Shown one piece after another: positions 19,169-27,226 of a stretch of DNA of 38,293 nt. The notes under the pieces are model-generated. The model saw only the letters and a program-made list of their open reading frames with translations, searched no databases and had not been told where the DNA came from. The DNA is taken from positions 1-38,293 of IMG/VR virus record IMGVR_UViG_3300045131_001751. One strand, 5' to 3'. Source of the stretch: a virus. Made by a program: the position numbers and the translations under genes. How positions within the stretch are numbered: the stretch's first letter is position 1; each line of letters opens with the position of its first letter.

Positions 19169-19185
19169 CTGGATGCGTATATAGG
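19169..19185 (+). promoter_or_regulatory. Late promoter-like element 1 (upstream of capsid gene)
   Basis: CTGGATGCGTATATAGG occurs exactly twice, here and at 35,647. Both copies lie just after a stop codon and before a new operon. It has a TATATA core suited to a -10 element and no -35 box, as in T4 late promoters. This is inference; no transcript data exist. Confidence 0.6.
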
Positions 19186-19210
19186 GGCGAGGGAATACCT
19201 CGCCCTTTTT
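19185..19210 (+). terminator. Terminator hairpin directly after the promoter-like element
   Basis: GGGCGAGG (19185-19192) pairs with CCTCGCCC (19198-19205), followed by TTTTT. It may end the scaffold transcript, or form an attenuator at the very start of the capsid transcript. Confidence 0.75.
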
Positions 19211-19355
19211 CTTTGGGCTGAGCCCCTCCATCCGCGTGGATCGCGGCGGGTGGCGGCGCAACCGCAAGCAAGCCCCCTCCTTCGGAGGAACACGGTGAGC
19301 GAATGGTGAGAAATCACGGTTTGTTAACTGAAATGTAAAAACGAAGGAGAAGAAG
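19211..19355. other. Untranslated leader of the capsid gene
   Basis: No gene is seen in these 145 bp. CCTCC/GGAGG forms a small hairpin (about 19277-19289). GAAGGAGAAGAAG gives a strong ribosome-binding site for the capsid ATG. The leader is unusually long for this genome, so capsid output may be tuned here. Confidence 0.4.
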
Positions 19356-20411
19356 ATGAAAATTATGTTTATTGGAAATCCAGTCTTGGCCTTGCTGAGC
19401 TGGTTGCTTGCTCCGGCGGTGCGCTTCGCGTCGCAGGATACTCATATGTTCGAGCAGTTTACGGCCAACGTAAAAGACCTGCTCGGTGAACATCCGGCCC
19501 ACTCTATTCTGGCGCACATGTGCGAAGAAGAAGCGGGATCCGGCAAAGGCGTGTGGATCAACGGAATCAGTGCTGCGGACAGCGACGATGCAGTCAGCAA
19601 AGCATTGACGGCCAAAGACACGGTGAAGGAATACCAGCAGCTGGCCGCTGAAAGTCAGACCTGGGACAACTTCAAAAAGACCATTACTCCGTTTAACGAT
19701 GTAATGAAGATGGTCAGCTGGTCCGCTCCGAGTCTGGTTGAATGGGGTCACTCGTTCGACGAAGACGAAGAATGGCAGCATCTGGCCGATCCGAAGGGTT
19801 CCACGGTTAACGTCGGTATCCGTAAAATCTTCAAAGAACGCGATGAGCTGTTCCTTGCCGGTGCTACGGCCGCAACCGTCAGCCGCAAATCCAGCGACAA
19901 TGAAACCCTGCACTCGGTTTCTCTGCCGGCGACCCAAACTCTGGATGACATGACCTATGCAGACATCGATGTCGACAGTCTGCCAAGCATGATCTGCGAG
20001 AAGTTTGACAATGTCTGGTATGCCAAGGGCAGCCCGATCTATTGCGCTATCTCCGCAACAATGGCGCGGCATTTCCGCAAGAACAGCCGCAACCAGATTC
20101 ATAACACGGACTTTGTGCGCAGTTATGAGCACTTCATGCAGGGAACGATCCCGGACATCGACGGTGTAACCTTCATTGTCCTGCCTAAATCCATGATGGC
20201 CTCCATCACCGGCGAAGGCGCGGAAGACTCCTATGTGGCATGGGTTCCCCAGGCTATCAAACGGGTTATGTACAGCGGGTTCAAGACCTCGACCTCTACT
20301 CAGGGGTTGCTGCGTGATACGCAGTTGGTTTACATGCGCGAAAAAGAAGACTTCAAGCGCATCGACGACCTCGGTGTAGTCGTTGGCGATATCATCGCCG
20401 CGGCGCAATAA
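19356..20411 (+). CDS. Major capsid protein
   Basis: The position of this 351-residue protein (after the scaffold, strong AAGGAGA ribosome-binding site, own promoter-like element and terminator) and its fold-like content (TPFNDVMKMVSWSAPSLVEW, YAKGSPIYCAISATMARHFR, DGVTFIVLPKSMMAS, KRVMYSGFKTSTSTQGLLRD) identify it as the coat subunit. The first 26 residues (KIMFIGNPVLALLSWLLAPAVRF) look like a signal peptide or membrane anchor, which is odd for a coat protein. An internal ATG at 19,446 (MFEQFTANVKDLL) would remove it but lacks a ribosome-binding site; cleavage at assembly is another possibility. Confidence 0.8.
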   Translation: MKIMFIGNPVLALLSWLLAPAVRFASQDTHMFEQFTANVKDLLGEHPAHSILAHMCEEEAGSGKGVWINGISAADSDDAVSKALTAKDTVKEYQQLAAESQTWDNFKKTITPFNDVMKMVSWSAPSLVEWGHSFDEDEEWQHLADPKGSTVNVGIRKIFKERDELFLAGATAATVSRKSSDNETLHSVSLPATQTLDDMTYADIDVDSLPSMICEKFDNVWYAKGSPIYCAISATMARHFRKNSRNQIHNTDFVRSYEHFMQGTIPDIDGVTFIVLPKSMMASITGEGAEDSYVAWVPQAIKRVMYSGFKTSTSTQGLLRDTQLVYMREKEDFKRIDDLGVVVGDIIAAAQ

Positions 20412-20416
20412 CGGAC

Positions 20417-20440
20417 GGCCCCGGTCGCAAGGCCGGGGCT
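20417..20440 (+). terminator. Hairpin after the capsid gene
   Basis: GCCCCGG (20418-20424) pairs with CCGGGGC (20433-20439) over an 8-base loop. Only a short T-poor tail follows (CTTCC), so it may stabilise the 3' end of the capsid mRNA more than terminate it. Confidence 0.5.
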
Positions 20441-20474
20441 TCCATAGTTTGAAAATTAATTGAAGGGGTTGAAA

Positions 20475-20897
20475 ATGAAAAAAATGACAATTATGGCGGT
20501 GATGGCGGTCTTGGCGCTGGGTGTGCAGGCTGAGAAGTATGTGACGGTGGGCGTTGCTCCCGGAACGAACAACGTGGCAACCATTACGCAAAGTTTCGCG
20601 GCGGTAGCCATTCCGGTGGCGATCTACACGGAACTGACCGGAACGACCACGAACGCGGTGACGATTGGTTTTACGCCGTCGGTTGCAACGAATGCGGCTG
20701 ACTATGGCAAAACCTACCGGATCGGCTCGTTTTCGACGGTTGGCGGTGCGGAAGCTACGGTGGTGATGAACGATCCTCTGAATACCAATTCGGCTGGCAC
20801 GGTTATCATGAATCGCGGCGATGCTATGCCTCTTACCGGCGCCGGCGGCACAGCCAGCACGAACGTGTTTTATCGGGTTGTATTCAAGCTGCCCTGA
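20475..20897 (+). CDS. Secreted-type small protein after the capsid gene
   Basis: This 140-residue protein has a classical Sec signal peptide: MKKM, a hydrophobic core (TIMAVMAVLALG) and cleavage at VQA-EK. The mature part is Thr/Ala/Asn-rich and beta-prone (TTNAVTIGFTPSVAT, GSFSTVGGAEATVVMN), like capsid decoration or fibre proteins. AAGGGG precedes ATG 20475; a TTG at 20,460 would add 5 residues. It stands alone between two hairpins, where head decoration genes are often found, but the signal peptide would send it to the periplasm. The function is unknown. Confidence 0.65.
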   Translation: MKKMTIMAVMAVLALGVQAEKYVTVGVAPGTNNVATITQSFAAVAIPVAIYTELTGTTTNAVTIGFTPSVATNAADYGKTYRIGSFSTVGGAEATVVMNDPLNTNSAGTVIMNRGDAMPLTGAGGTASTNVFYRVVFKLP

Positions 20898-20920
20898 GCG
20901 CTTCGCAACGTGATGAAACC

Positions 20921-20951
20921 AAGGCGGAGCGGGTTATCCGTTCCGCCTTTT
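20921..20951 (+). terminator. Rho-independent terminator
   Basis: AAGGCGGA (20921-20928) pairs with TCCGCCTT (20942-20949), with an inner CGG/CCG pairing (20930-20932 with 20938-20940), followed by TTTTT (20947-20951). It ends the capsid/secreted-protein transcript. Confidence 0.8.
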
Positions 20952-20970
20952 TACTAAAAAGAGGTGGATT

Positions 20971-22359
20971 ATGCCGGTACATGCAAATTTCGTGGATACG
21001 CTGGAGCAGGTTGGTGATCTGGCGCTGGGAAAAGTCGGAGAGAAAAAGCGTCTGACAAACATTGAAACGGATACCGGCAACCATGCAGAGGTAATACGGC
21101 TGTTTATTCACCAGGTGATCCGCGAAGTGCAGAGTGAGTTTCGCTGGTCTGAGCTGACCAAATCGGTCGAGCTGGAAAGCCCGATCGCTGAGAATGATGA
21201 TACGTATCAGTACACGCTGCCGAGTGACTTTCTGCGTCCGGCCAGCAATCGTGATCAGGATTATATAATTGAAAACGGCTATCTGTTCACCTCGGTAGCT
21301 GAAAACTTCCCGTTCCGGTACATTCGCTATTCTGAAAATCCAGCGGAATGGAGCGGTCTGATGGTGAAATGTGTGTTTTTCAGGCTGGCGCTGGAAATCT
21401 GCATGCCACTGACGGAAAACGCGCAGAAATACAACAGCCTGCTTGAAGAGTACGAAAAGGTTGTTTTTCCCCGGGCTAAGATGGTGGGGAGTTTTGACAC
21501 GGAAAATCCGCGTCCACGCATTGCGCGGGGCCGGTACAGCCGGACACGCGGCGGGGTGGGCGGCGCGATCGCCGGCGCATTCAACCGGGTGATCGGTATT
21601 ATTGCTCCCGGGCATAATCATGATACGGACTACATGCCGCTGGTTGCCACAAACAAGATTTCAACTCCTTTTTTGCAGGACGGCTCTGTTACGGCGGATA
21701 AGTTGTCTGTGGATGCCAAGGCGCTGGCTACCGATGCCGACGCTATAGTGTTGCAGGACGCAAAGGACTACGCGGACTTGGCGGAAACAGCGGCGATTGC
21801 GGCAGCGGCGGCGGATGCATCGGCTAAAGACGGGGCATTGGCGCTGGGTTTATATCCGAACATTGTACAAGGGATGCTGACTGCGCCATATACAGTTACG
21901 GGCGGAGCAATTCCCAACTGGCAGAATGTTACCGGGTTGGTTGCAGAAATAAACCGTCGATCTAATTCATCCTATTTTCGCATTCGTGCGGTTGTTTATG
22001 GAACTACGCTAACGGCAGCAACCCAGCCGATGCTGATCAAAATAACACAAAACGGGAATGATATTGGAGGTCTTGTTTCTGGGAATGGAAACCGGATTGC
22101 CTGTCATGGTTCGATATCCGGCCCAACGGATGCCAACGAAATGGAGTGTTGCGTTATTGACTTTCTTCATGATCCCGGCACGACGCCGATGCCGCCAATC
22201 ACGTTTCGAGTGCAGGCGTGCGTACAGCACGCGACTAATGCCGGAACAATCAATGCGACACGCACAGATACTGACAGCACGGCGTTTTCTCGCACAATGA
22301 GCACACTGATCGTTGAAGAGATTTTCTGTGATCGTACAACAGGCGATCCATTGGAATAA
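20971..22359 (+). CDS. Tail tubular protein A (gp11-like) fused to a fibre-like C-terminus
   Basis: The N-terminal 190 residues of this 462-residue protein match T7 gp11-type adaptors: LEQVGDLALGKVGEKKRLTN, then AEVIRLFIHQVIREVQSEFRW, DTYQYTLPSDFLRP and LALEICMPLTENAQKYNSLLEEYEK. T7 gp11 is about 196 residues long. The remaining 270 residues begin with GHNHDTDYMPL, typical of phage tail fibres, then an Ala-rich coiled coil (ADAIVLQDAKDYADLAETAAIAA split over 240-275) and a beta-rich end. So the adaptor seems to carry its own fibre or side spike, possibly receptor-binding. It starts after AGAGGTGG. Confidence 0.8.
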   Translation: MPVHANFVDTLEQVGDLALGKVGEKKRLTNIETDTGNHAEVIRLFIHQVIREVQSEFRWSELTKSVELESPIAENDDTYQYTLPSDFLRPASNRDQDYIIENGYLFTSVAENFPFRYIRYSENPAEWSGLMVKCVFFRLALEICMPLTENAQKYNSLLEEYEKVVFPRAKMVGSFDTENPRPRIARGRYSRTRGGVGGAIAGAFNRVIGIIAPGHNHDTDYMPLVATNKISTPFLQDGSVTADKLSVDAKALATDADAIVLQDAKDYADLAETAAIAAAAADASAKDGALALGLYPNIVQGMLTAPYTVTGGAIPNWQNVTGLVAEINRRSNSSYFRIRAVVYGTTLTAATQPMLIKITQNGNDIGGLVSGNGNRIACHGSISGPTDANEMECCVIDFLHDPGTTPMPPITFRVQACVQHATNAGTINATRTDTDSTAFSRTMSTLIVEEIFCDRTTGDPLE

Positions 22360-22360
22360 T

Positions 22361-24952
22361 ATGAGAGTATTTCGACAAAATCTAAGCGGTGGGGTGCTGG
22401 GTGTTGATCTGCATTACCGTTCCGACATGGAGCATTACCACAAGGGCAATCTGGTGCAGGATAATTTTCTTCCGACACCATACGGCGGGATGATCCGCCG
22501 GCCGCCGAGCGAAAAGGTGCTGGAGCATGGGCCGGTGACGGTTGAAGGGGTGGTTTATAATCCATCGGTGATCCGGTATTTTGGATTTGTGTATGATCGG
22601 GTTGCTCAGTATGTCGTGGCACTGATCAGCTACGCGGCCGCTGGGAATGACCCTTGGAGCAGGTTTGAGATATTTGATTTGGCCGGAACGCTGAAGGATA
22701 CGGTGGATTGCGATTACGCGGCGCTGAACATCAATGAGCTGGTGGATAAGCAGCTCAATGATGTTATGTATCTATCGCACAACGGATATCCGACACAAAA
22801 GTTGGTGCGCACGGCGGATACGGAGTGGACGCTGGAAGACGCTAAGCTGGAAGGCGGGCCGTGGCTTCCGTGGAATGAGGATGAAACTACGGTGTCGGTG
22901 GAGAAGGCGGCTTATGCAGCCGGAACGACGTATCAGGCTGGCGACGTTGTGCATTCTGGCAATTTGGATAAGGCTCTTACCGGAGCAAGCTATGTGTTTT
23001 GGTATTCTCAATATCACGATTTGGTTACGTGGAATTTTTATTTACTGAGGCTTAGCATTGCAACGGGGCACGGAATTGTTGTTGGCGATACGATATTGGT
23101 GAGCGGGTTCAGCGGGGAGTGCTACCCCATTAATGGCGTTTATAAGGTTGTGCGCGCAGGAACGCTCTATGTTGAAATCAATATCGGCACCAGAAGTCCT
23201 GACAATCTTTTTGTGTGGCCGCATCGCGCTGAAAACTATTATGCGCTTCCGGGCTCGTACTCTGACGAAAAGCTTGGAAAAAACGGCGGGGATCGGTTTT
23301 TTGTATCATTAACCTATGAAAACACTGGCAATGCTCTGCCGGTGGCTCCCGCTACAGAAACAACACGCTGGCGCGTTACTGCTGCGCCAGGGGATCTCAC
23401 GTTAAAATCGTCTGATGATTTGTTTAGCGCGGATAATGTTGGGCAGAAGATTTTCGCAGCGGTCAATATTGCGCAAACCTACGATGGAACCTTTACGGCA
23501 ACCGGCAGTGCGTCTGCGCCGGTGGCTTACTCTAATGGATCCGTTAAGCTGCTCACTCAGGGCGGAGTATGGGGTGGAATTTGTGCTCTTCAGAAGAGTC
23601 TGGATGGCGGGGTGGTGTGGGAAACGATTGGCGTTGTAAACGGAGCGAGCGGCAACAATAACGGCGAGATTACCCGCGACATTGAAGAGCCGCTGGCTTT
23701 GTTGAGGGTTTACATGCAGACGTATACGGCGGTTACGGGCGCGACGGGTTGCATGTGGCAGCTTGATTTTCCGTCTGGAACTCCATTTATCGGAACGATT
23801 ACGGCGTATACCGATGCGCGAACGGTGACGGTTACACCTGAAACGTCGTTGACGGCTCTTTTCCAGACCAAAAACTGGAAGCTCGGCGCGTTCAGCGAAA
23901 CCAACGGCTATCCGGGTGTGGTGGCGATCCATGACGAACGGCTGATGCTGGGCGGGTCGAAGCTGCAGCCGTTTATGGTGTGGGGCTCTGCGGTCAACAA
24001 CTGGGAGTGGTTTGCTGACGGGGTGCTGGAGACTTCTCCGCTGGCTATTCAGGCCAACGCGGACCGTGCGACGCGGCTCTGCTGGCTGGCGAGCAAAGGG
24101 GAGCTGCTATTCGGTACGGACTTCAATGAGTATTCCGCCGGATCGCGCGACTCGGACAAGATCATCAGCGGGGTGAACCCTCCCAAAATTGCGGTGCAAA
24201 ACTCGTACAGTTCGGCACCTATTCAGGCGCTGCTGATTGGTGAAGACATTATTTTTGTGCAGAGCGACAAAAAGACACTGCGGAGCATGTCGTTCAGTGA
24301 TGCAAAATGGGGTTATGCGGGGATGAATATGACCGTCTCCTGCCCGGATATCGCCGGGAGCGGCTTCCGGTGGTTAAGCGTACAAAAGAATCCGTTTCCG
24401 GTGATTTGGGCGGGCACGGAAGATGACACGCTGATTTCGTTCACCTACGACAAGGAAATGAACATTACCGGCTGGGCAAACCATCCGCTGGCCGGTGCAA
24501 CAGTGGTTTCCGGGTGCGTCATTCCGACGGCTGGAATTGATACGGTGTTTATCTGCACGAACCGCGACGGCGTGTTTCAGATGGAAAAGCTGGATTATGC
24601 CAATCAGGTGTTTACGGATGATCAGGACGGAACAGATACAGCCATGACCAGTTTGGTGCGGCCTACCAGTTTGGTGCAGGCCCCGAACGTATTGGAAGAG
24701 GCCAAGTACCGGATCACCAAGATATTTCTTTACCTGAAAGCCTCACAGGGCGGCGAGGTGAGCGTGGACGGCGGGGAGACATGGGAAGTCATTGAGTATC
24801 CGGATGCCGAACTGTTTACGGGCAAGGTGGAAATCTCGGTGAACTCCGGCAACACCGAAGAGGCTCCGCTGATGATCCGCACAACCGGGACGCAACCGTT
24901 TAATTTACTGTCTATCGGCGCGGACATTGACCGGCAAAGCACAAAGGAATGA
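22361..24952 (+). CDS. Tail tubular protein B (gp12-like nozzle)
   Basis: This 863-residue protein starts at ATG 22361, 1 bp after the previous stop codon. It contains the blocks expected for T7 gp12: QNLSGGVLGVDLHYRSDMEHY (split over its start), LPTPYGGMIRRPPSEKVLEH, a central beta-rich part, then LAIQANADRATRLCWLASKGEL and LLIGEDIIFVQSDKKTLRSM. T7 gp12 has 794 residues; this one is slightly longer, with an AT-richer stretch (about 22,910-23,340) that could be an inserted domain. Six copies form the tail nozzle in T7. Confidence 0.85.
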   Translation: MRVFRQNLSGGVLGVDLHYRSDMEHYHKGNLVQDNFLPTPYGGMIRRPPSEKVLEHGPVTVEGVVYNPSVIRYFGFVYDRVAQYVVALISYAAAGNDPWSRFEIFDLAGTLKDTVDCDYAALNINELVDKQLNDVMYLSHNGYPTQKLVRTADTEWTLEDAKLEGGPWLPWNEDETTVSVEKAAYAAGTTYQAGDVVHSGNLDKALTGASYVFWYSQYHDLVTWNFYLLRLSIATGHGIVVGDTILVSGFSGECYPINGVYKVVRAGTLYVEINIGTRSPDNLFVWPHRAENYYALPGSYSDEKLGKNGGDRFFVSLTYENTGNALPVAPATETTRWRVTAAPGDLTLKSSDDLFSADNVGQKIFAAVNIAQTYDGTFTATGSASAPVAYSNGSVKLLTQGGVWGGICALQKSLDGGVVWETIGVVNGASGNNNGEITRDIEEPLALLRVYMQTYTAVTGATGCMWQLDFPSGTPFIGTITAYTDARTVTVTPETSLTALFQTKNWKLGAFSETNGYPGVVAIHDERLMLGGSKLQPFMVWGSAVNNWEWFADGVLETSPLAIQANADRATRLCWLASKGELLFGTDFNEYSAGSRDSDKIISGVNPPKIAVQNSYSSAPIQALLIGEDIIFVQSDKKTLRSMSFSDAKWGYAGMNMTVSCPDIAGSGFRWLSVQKNPFPVIWAGTEDDTLISFTYDKEMNITGWANHPLAGATVVSGCVIPTAGIDTVFICTNRDGVFQMEKLDYANQVFTDDQDGTDTAMTSLVRPTSLVQAPNVLEEAKYRITKIFLYLKASQGGEVSVDGGETWEVIEYPDAELFTGKVEISVNSGNTEEAPLMIRTTGTQPFNLLSIGADIDRQSTKE

Positions 24953-24956
24953 GTTT

Positions 24957-25577
24957 ATGGATCCGATAACCGCAACACTGTTAATTATTGGAATTGTGGG
25001 GACGCTGGCCGGCACAACCATGTCGTATCAGGCGAAAAAGGCGGCTGGGCAGCAGGCGCAGTATAACGCGGACCATGCGGCCAAGGTTGAGGAGATGCAG
25101 GCCGAAGAGGAAAAGCTCCGGCGCTCGGCCCAGGAGCGGCAGGAGCGTAAGCAGGCACGTATGCGGCGTGCATCCATCGAGGCAGATTTTGCGAAAAGCG
25201 GGCTTTTGATGACCGGAACTCCGGTTTATCTGCTGGAAGAGCAGGCCAAGGCCGATGAAATGAACATTCTGGAAGGCAACCGGATTTCGTCGGTTGGCTT
25301 TATGCGATCGATGGAGCGTGCGCGGCTGATTCGCCAGCAGGGTAAATTTGACAAGTCGGCGGCGGACTACGGAGCAACGACCACGCTGATCAGTGGTGCG
25401 GGCAGTCTGGCTCTGACGGGTGCTTCGTTTAGTGCGGCCGGCGGATTTGGGCCGAAGACGCCACCTCCACCCGGCGCGGGCGGAACGATGGTTTCCGGCG
25501 GTGGCCAAGGAGCCGGATATAATAACGGCATGAATGGGCGCGTTACACCGGGCAGCAATAATTTGTTTAACGCATAG
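24957..25577 (+). CDS. Internal virion protein B-like (T7 gp14-like)
   Basis: This 206-residue protein has an N-terminal hydrophobic segment (ATLLIIGIVGTLAGTTM), a long charged helix (EMQAEEEKLRRSAQERQERK), then RASIEADFAKSGLLMTGTPV and a Gly-rich tail. This matches gp14-like proteins of T7-type phages, which are ejected first and form a pore in the host outer membrane. The usual start at 24,957 follows AAAGGA. The next gene begins 11 bp later. Confidence 0.7.
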   Translation: MDPITATLLIIGIVGTLAGTTMSYQAKKAAGQQAQYNADHAAKVEEMQAEEEKLRRSAQERQERKQARMRRASIEADFAKSGLLMTGTPVYLLEEQAKADEMNILEGNRISSVGFMRSMERARLIRQQGKFDKSAADYGATTTLISGAGSLALTGASFSAAGGFGPKTPPPPGAGGTMVSGGGQGAGYNNGMNGRVTPGSNNLFNA

Positions 25578-25588
25578 GAAGGGTTTAT

Positions 25589-27226
25589 ATGGGCCGCATA
25601 CCGATGGATTTGGGAGTGAACTACCAGCGCAATCCGGAGCCCCCGGCCGTGCCGCGCGGTTTTGGTATGGAGCGATTTAATAAGGTTGCCGAGCGCGGGC
25701 AGGTGATTGCCGGTCTGGGGGCGAAAGTGGCGGACATTGCCACCGATTACGCAGCTAAAAACAAGCAGGCGGATCTGCGGGCGGATGCTCTGGCGGCGCA
25801 GTCGCAGTTTAAGATTATTCAAACTGAAGCTCAGTTGAAGGCATCTGAGACCGATGATCCGAATGAAATCCGGCAGATTTGGGCGGACGCACACGGACAA
25901 TACAGCAGCTGGGTGGTCGGGAAGTCGGAAAAGGGTGTTCCAAATATCCGCTGGAGCGATCAGCAGAAGGAGATGGTGACGGCTTCAGATGCCCTGCAGG
26001 GAGAGTTTCGCACGACGGCCGAGCTGAGGATTGCCGAGGTTGGCAAGCGCAACAGCAACGCCAAGGCTTTACAGGCGCAGCGGGATGCGGAGGTTGCCGG
26101 TGATCGGGAAACCATCACTCAGGCGGTGCAGGTGCGGATTGAGAACGGCACGCTCACGCGCGAAGAGGGAGAGGTTGAGCGGCGGGCATCCTTCCTGAAG
26201 TCGGATTTGACTCTGGCGAAAAACAATATCTTGAACATCGAGGGAATGGAACCGGCCAAAGCGTTGGAAGCGGCAACCGCATTTGAAACGGCGCTGAATG
26301 CGAAAGAAGAGGACGGCAGTTGGGCGGCGTTTGAGCACATTCCGGATGCGGAGCGGAAGATACTCATTAAGCAGGCTAAGGATTCGGCGGTGGCTTCGGC
26401 TAATCGCATGGAAGCCGAGGATAATTTACAAGTAACGATTAGCGATTTTGCTTATAGGGATGCGGTGAAGAAAAAAAACGGGGCGCTGTCACCGGCTGAA
26501 ATGATGGGTCTGAATCTTCGGCCTGAAACTCTGAAAAAGGTTCGTGATCTGGAAAAAGAGCAGGCAAAAGATAATGCCGCAACTCAGGAATATGCGTTGG
26601 AAATGAATCGCCTGGTCCGCGCCTATGATGCCAAGGCGGATTCTTCGTCTGATGAGCAAATCAAATTACAGGCTAAAATCATGGCGATGCCTGACGGGGC
26701 TAATAAAACCATGCTGATCAATCAAATTGAGCTAAAAGCGGCAGGTGCAGGAAACCGTCTGATGAAGGTCGAGCCGGATGATGTAAAAGATCTTCAGGCT
26801 TCGATCACGGATCAGCTGCTTGATCTGGTTGAGCGGGCAAATTTCGACGGGAAAAACGAATATTCTGGCGGACGCTATAGCAAAACCACCACAGAGACCG
26901 GTCAAAAGGTAGGGGTATTCCACGGTGATTTGTCGATTGCGGCCGGGGCAGTGCAGAGCATGGTGGATAGCTATGTTGCCAAAAACAAGCCGTCCGCCGA
27001 TCAGCTGCTGGATTGGTACAACACGAATCCATCTATTAAAGCACTGCGCGATGATATGAAGCTGAAGGATTTTATTGGCCGTTTGCCGTCCATGCTGGGA
27101 TCGATGACGGCCGCGTCGTCCGGACAGTCAAAGAAACCGCTGAAAGATTCGCTGAGCGGGCAGTTTTCAGGCGGGAATGTTACGGATCAGCAGGATGCTC
27201 TAATGAAATTTCTAGGAGAAAAATAA
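25589..27226 (+). CDS. Internal virion protein (T7 gp15-like position)
   Basis: This 545-residue protein is mostly helical and rich in Ala, Lys and Glu, with segments such as VAERGQVIAGLGAKVADIAT and ELRIAEVGKRNSNAKALQAQ. Its size is somewhat below that of T7 gp15 (747). It lies between the gp14-like and the giant protein, as gp15 does, and would form part of the DNA-ejection channel across the periplasm. No catalytic motif is visible. It ends at 27,226, the first base of the next start codon. Confidence 0.6.
   Translation: MGRIPMDLGVNYQRNPEPPAVPRGFGMERFNKVAERGQVIAGLGAKVADIATDYAAKNKQADLRADALAAQSQFKIIQTEAQLKASETDDPNEIRQIWADAHGQYSSWVVGKSEKGVPNIRWSDQQKEMVTASDALQGEFRTTAELRIAEVGKRNSNAKALQAQRDAEVAGDRETITQAVQVRIENGTLTREEGEVERRASFLKSDLTLAKNNILNIEGMEPAKALEAATAFETALNAKEEDGSWAAFEHIPDAERKILIKQAKDSAVASANRMEAEDNLQVTISDFAYRDAVKKKNGALSPAEMMGLNLRPETLKKVRDLEKEQAKDNAATQEYALEMNRLVRAYDAKADSSSDEQIKLQAKIMAMPDGANKTMLINQIELKAAGAGNRLMKVEPDDVKDLQASITDQLLDLVERANFDGKNEYSGGRYSKTTTETGQKVGVFHGDLSIAAGAVQSMVDSYVAKNKPSADQLLDWYNTNPSIKALRDDMKLKDFIGRLPSMLGSMTAASSGQSKKPLKDSLSGQFSGGNVTDQQDALMKFLGEK

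Noticed and set aside
20971-24952. Diversity-generating retroelement acting on tail genes
   Set aside because: No reverse transcriptase motif and no template/variable repeat pair were seen in the window.
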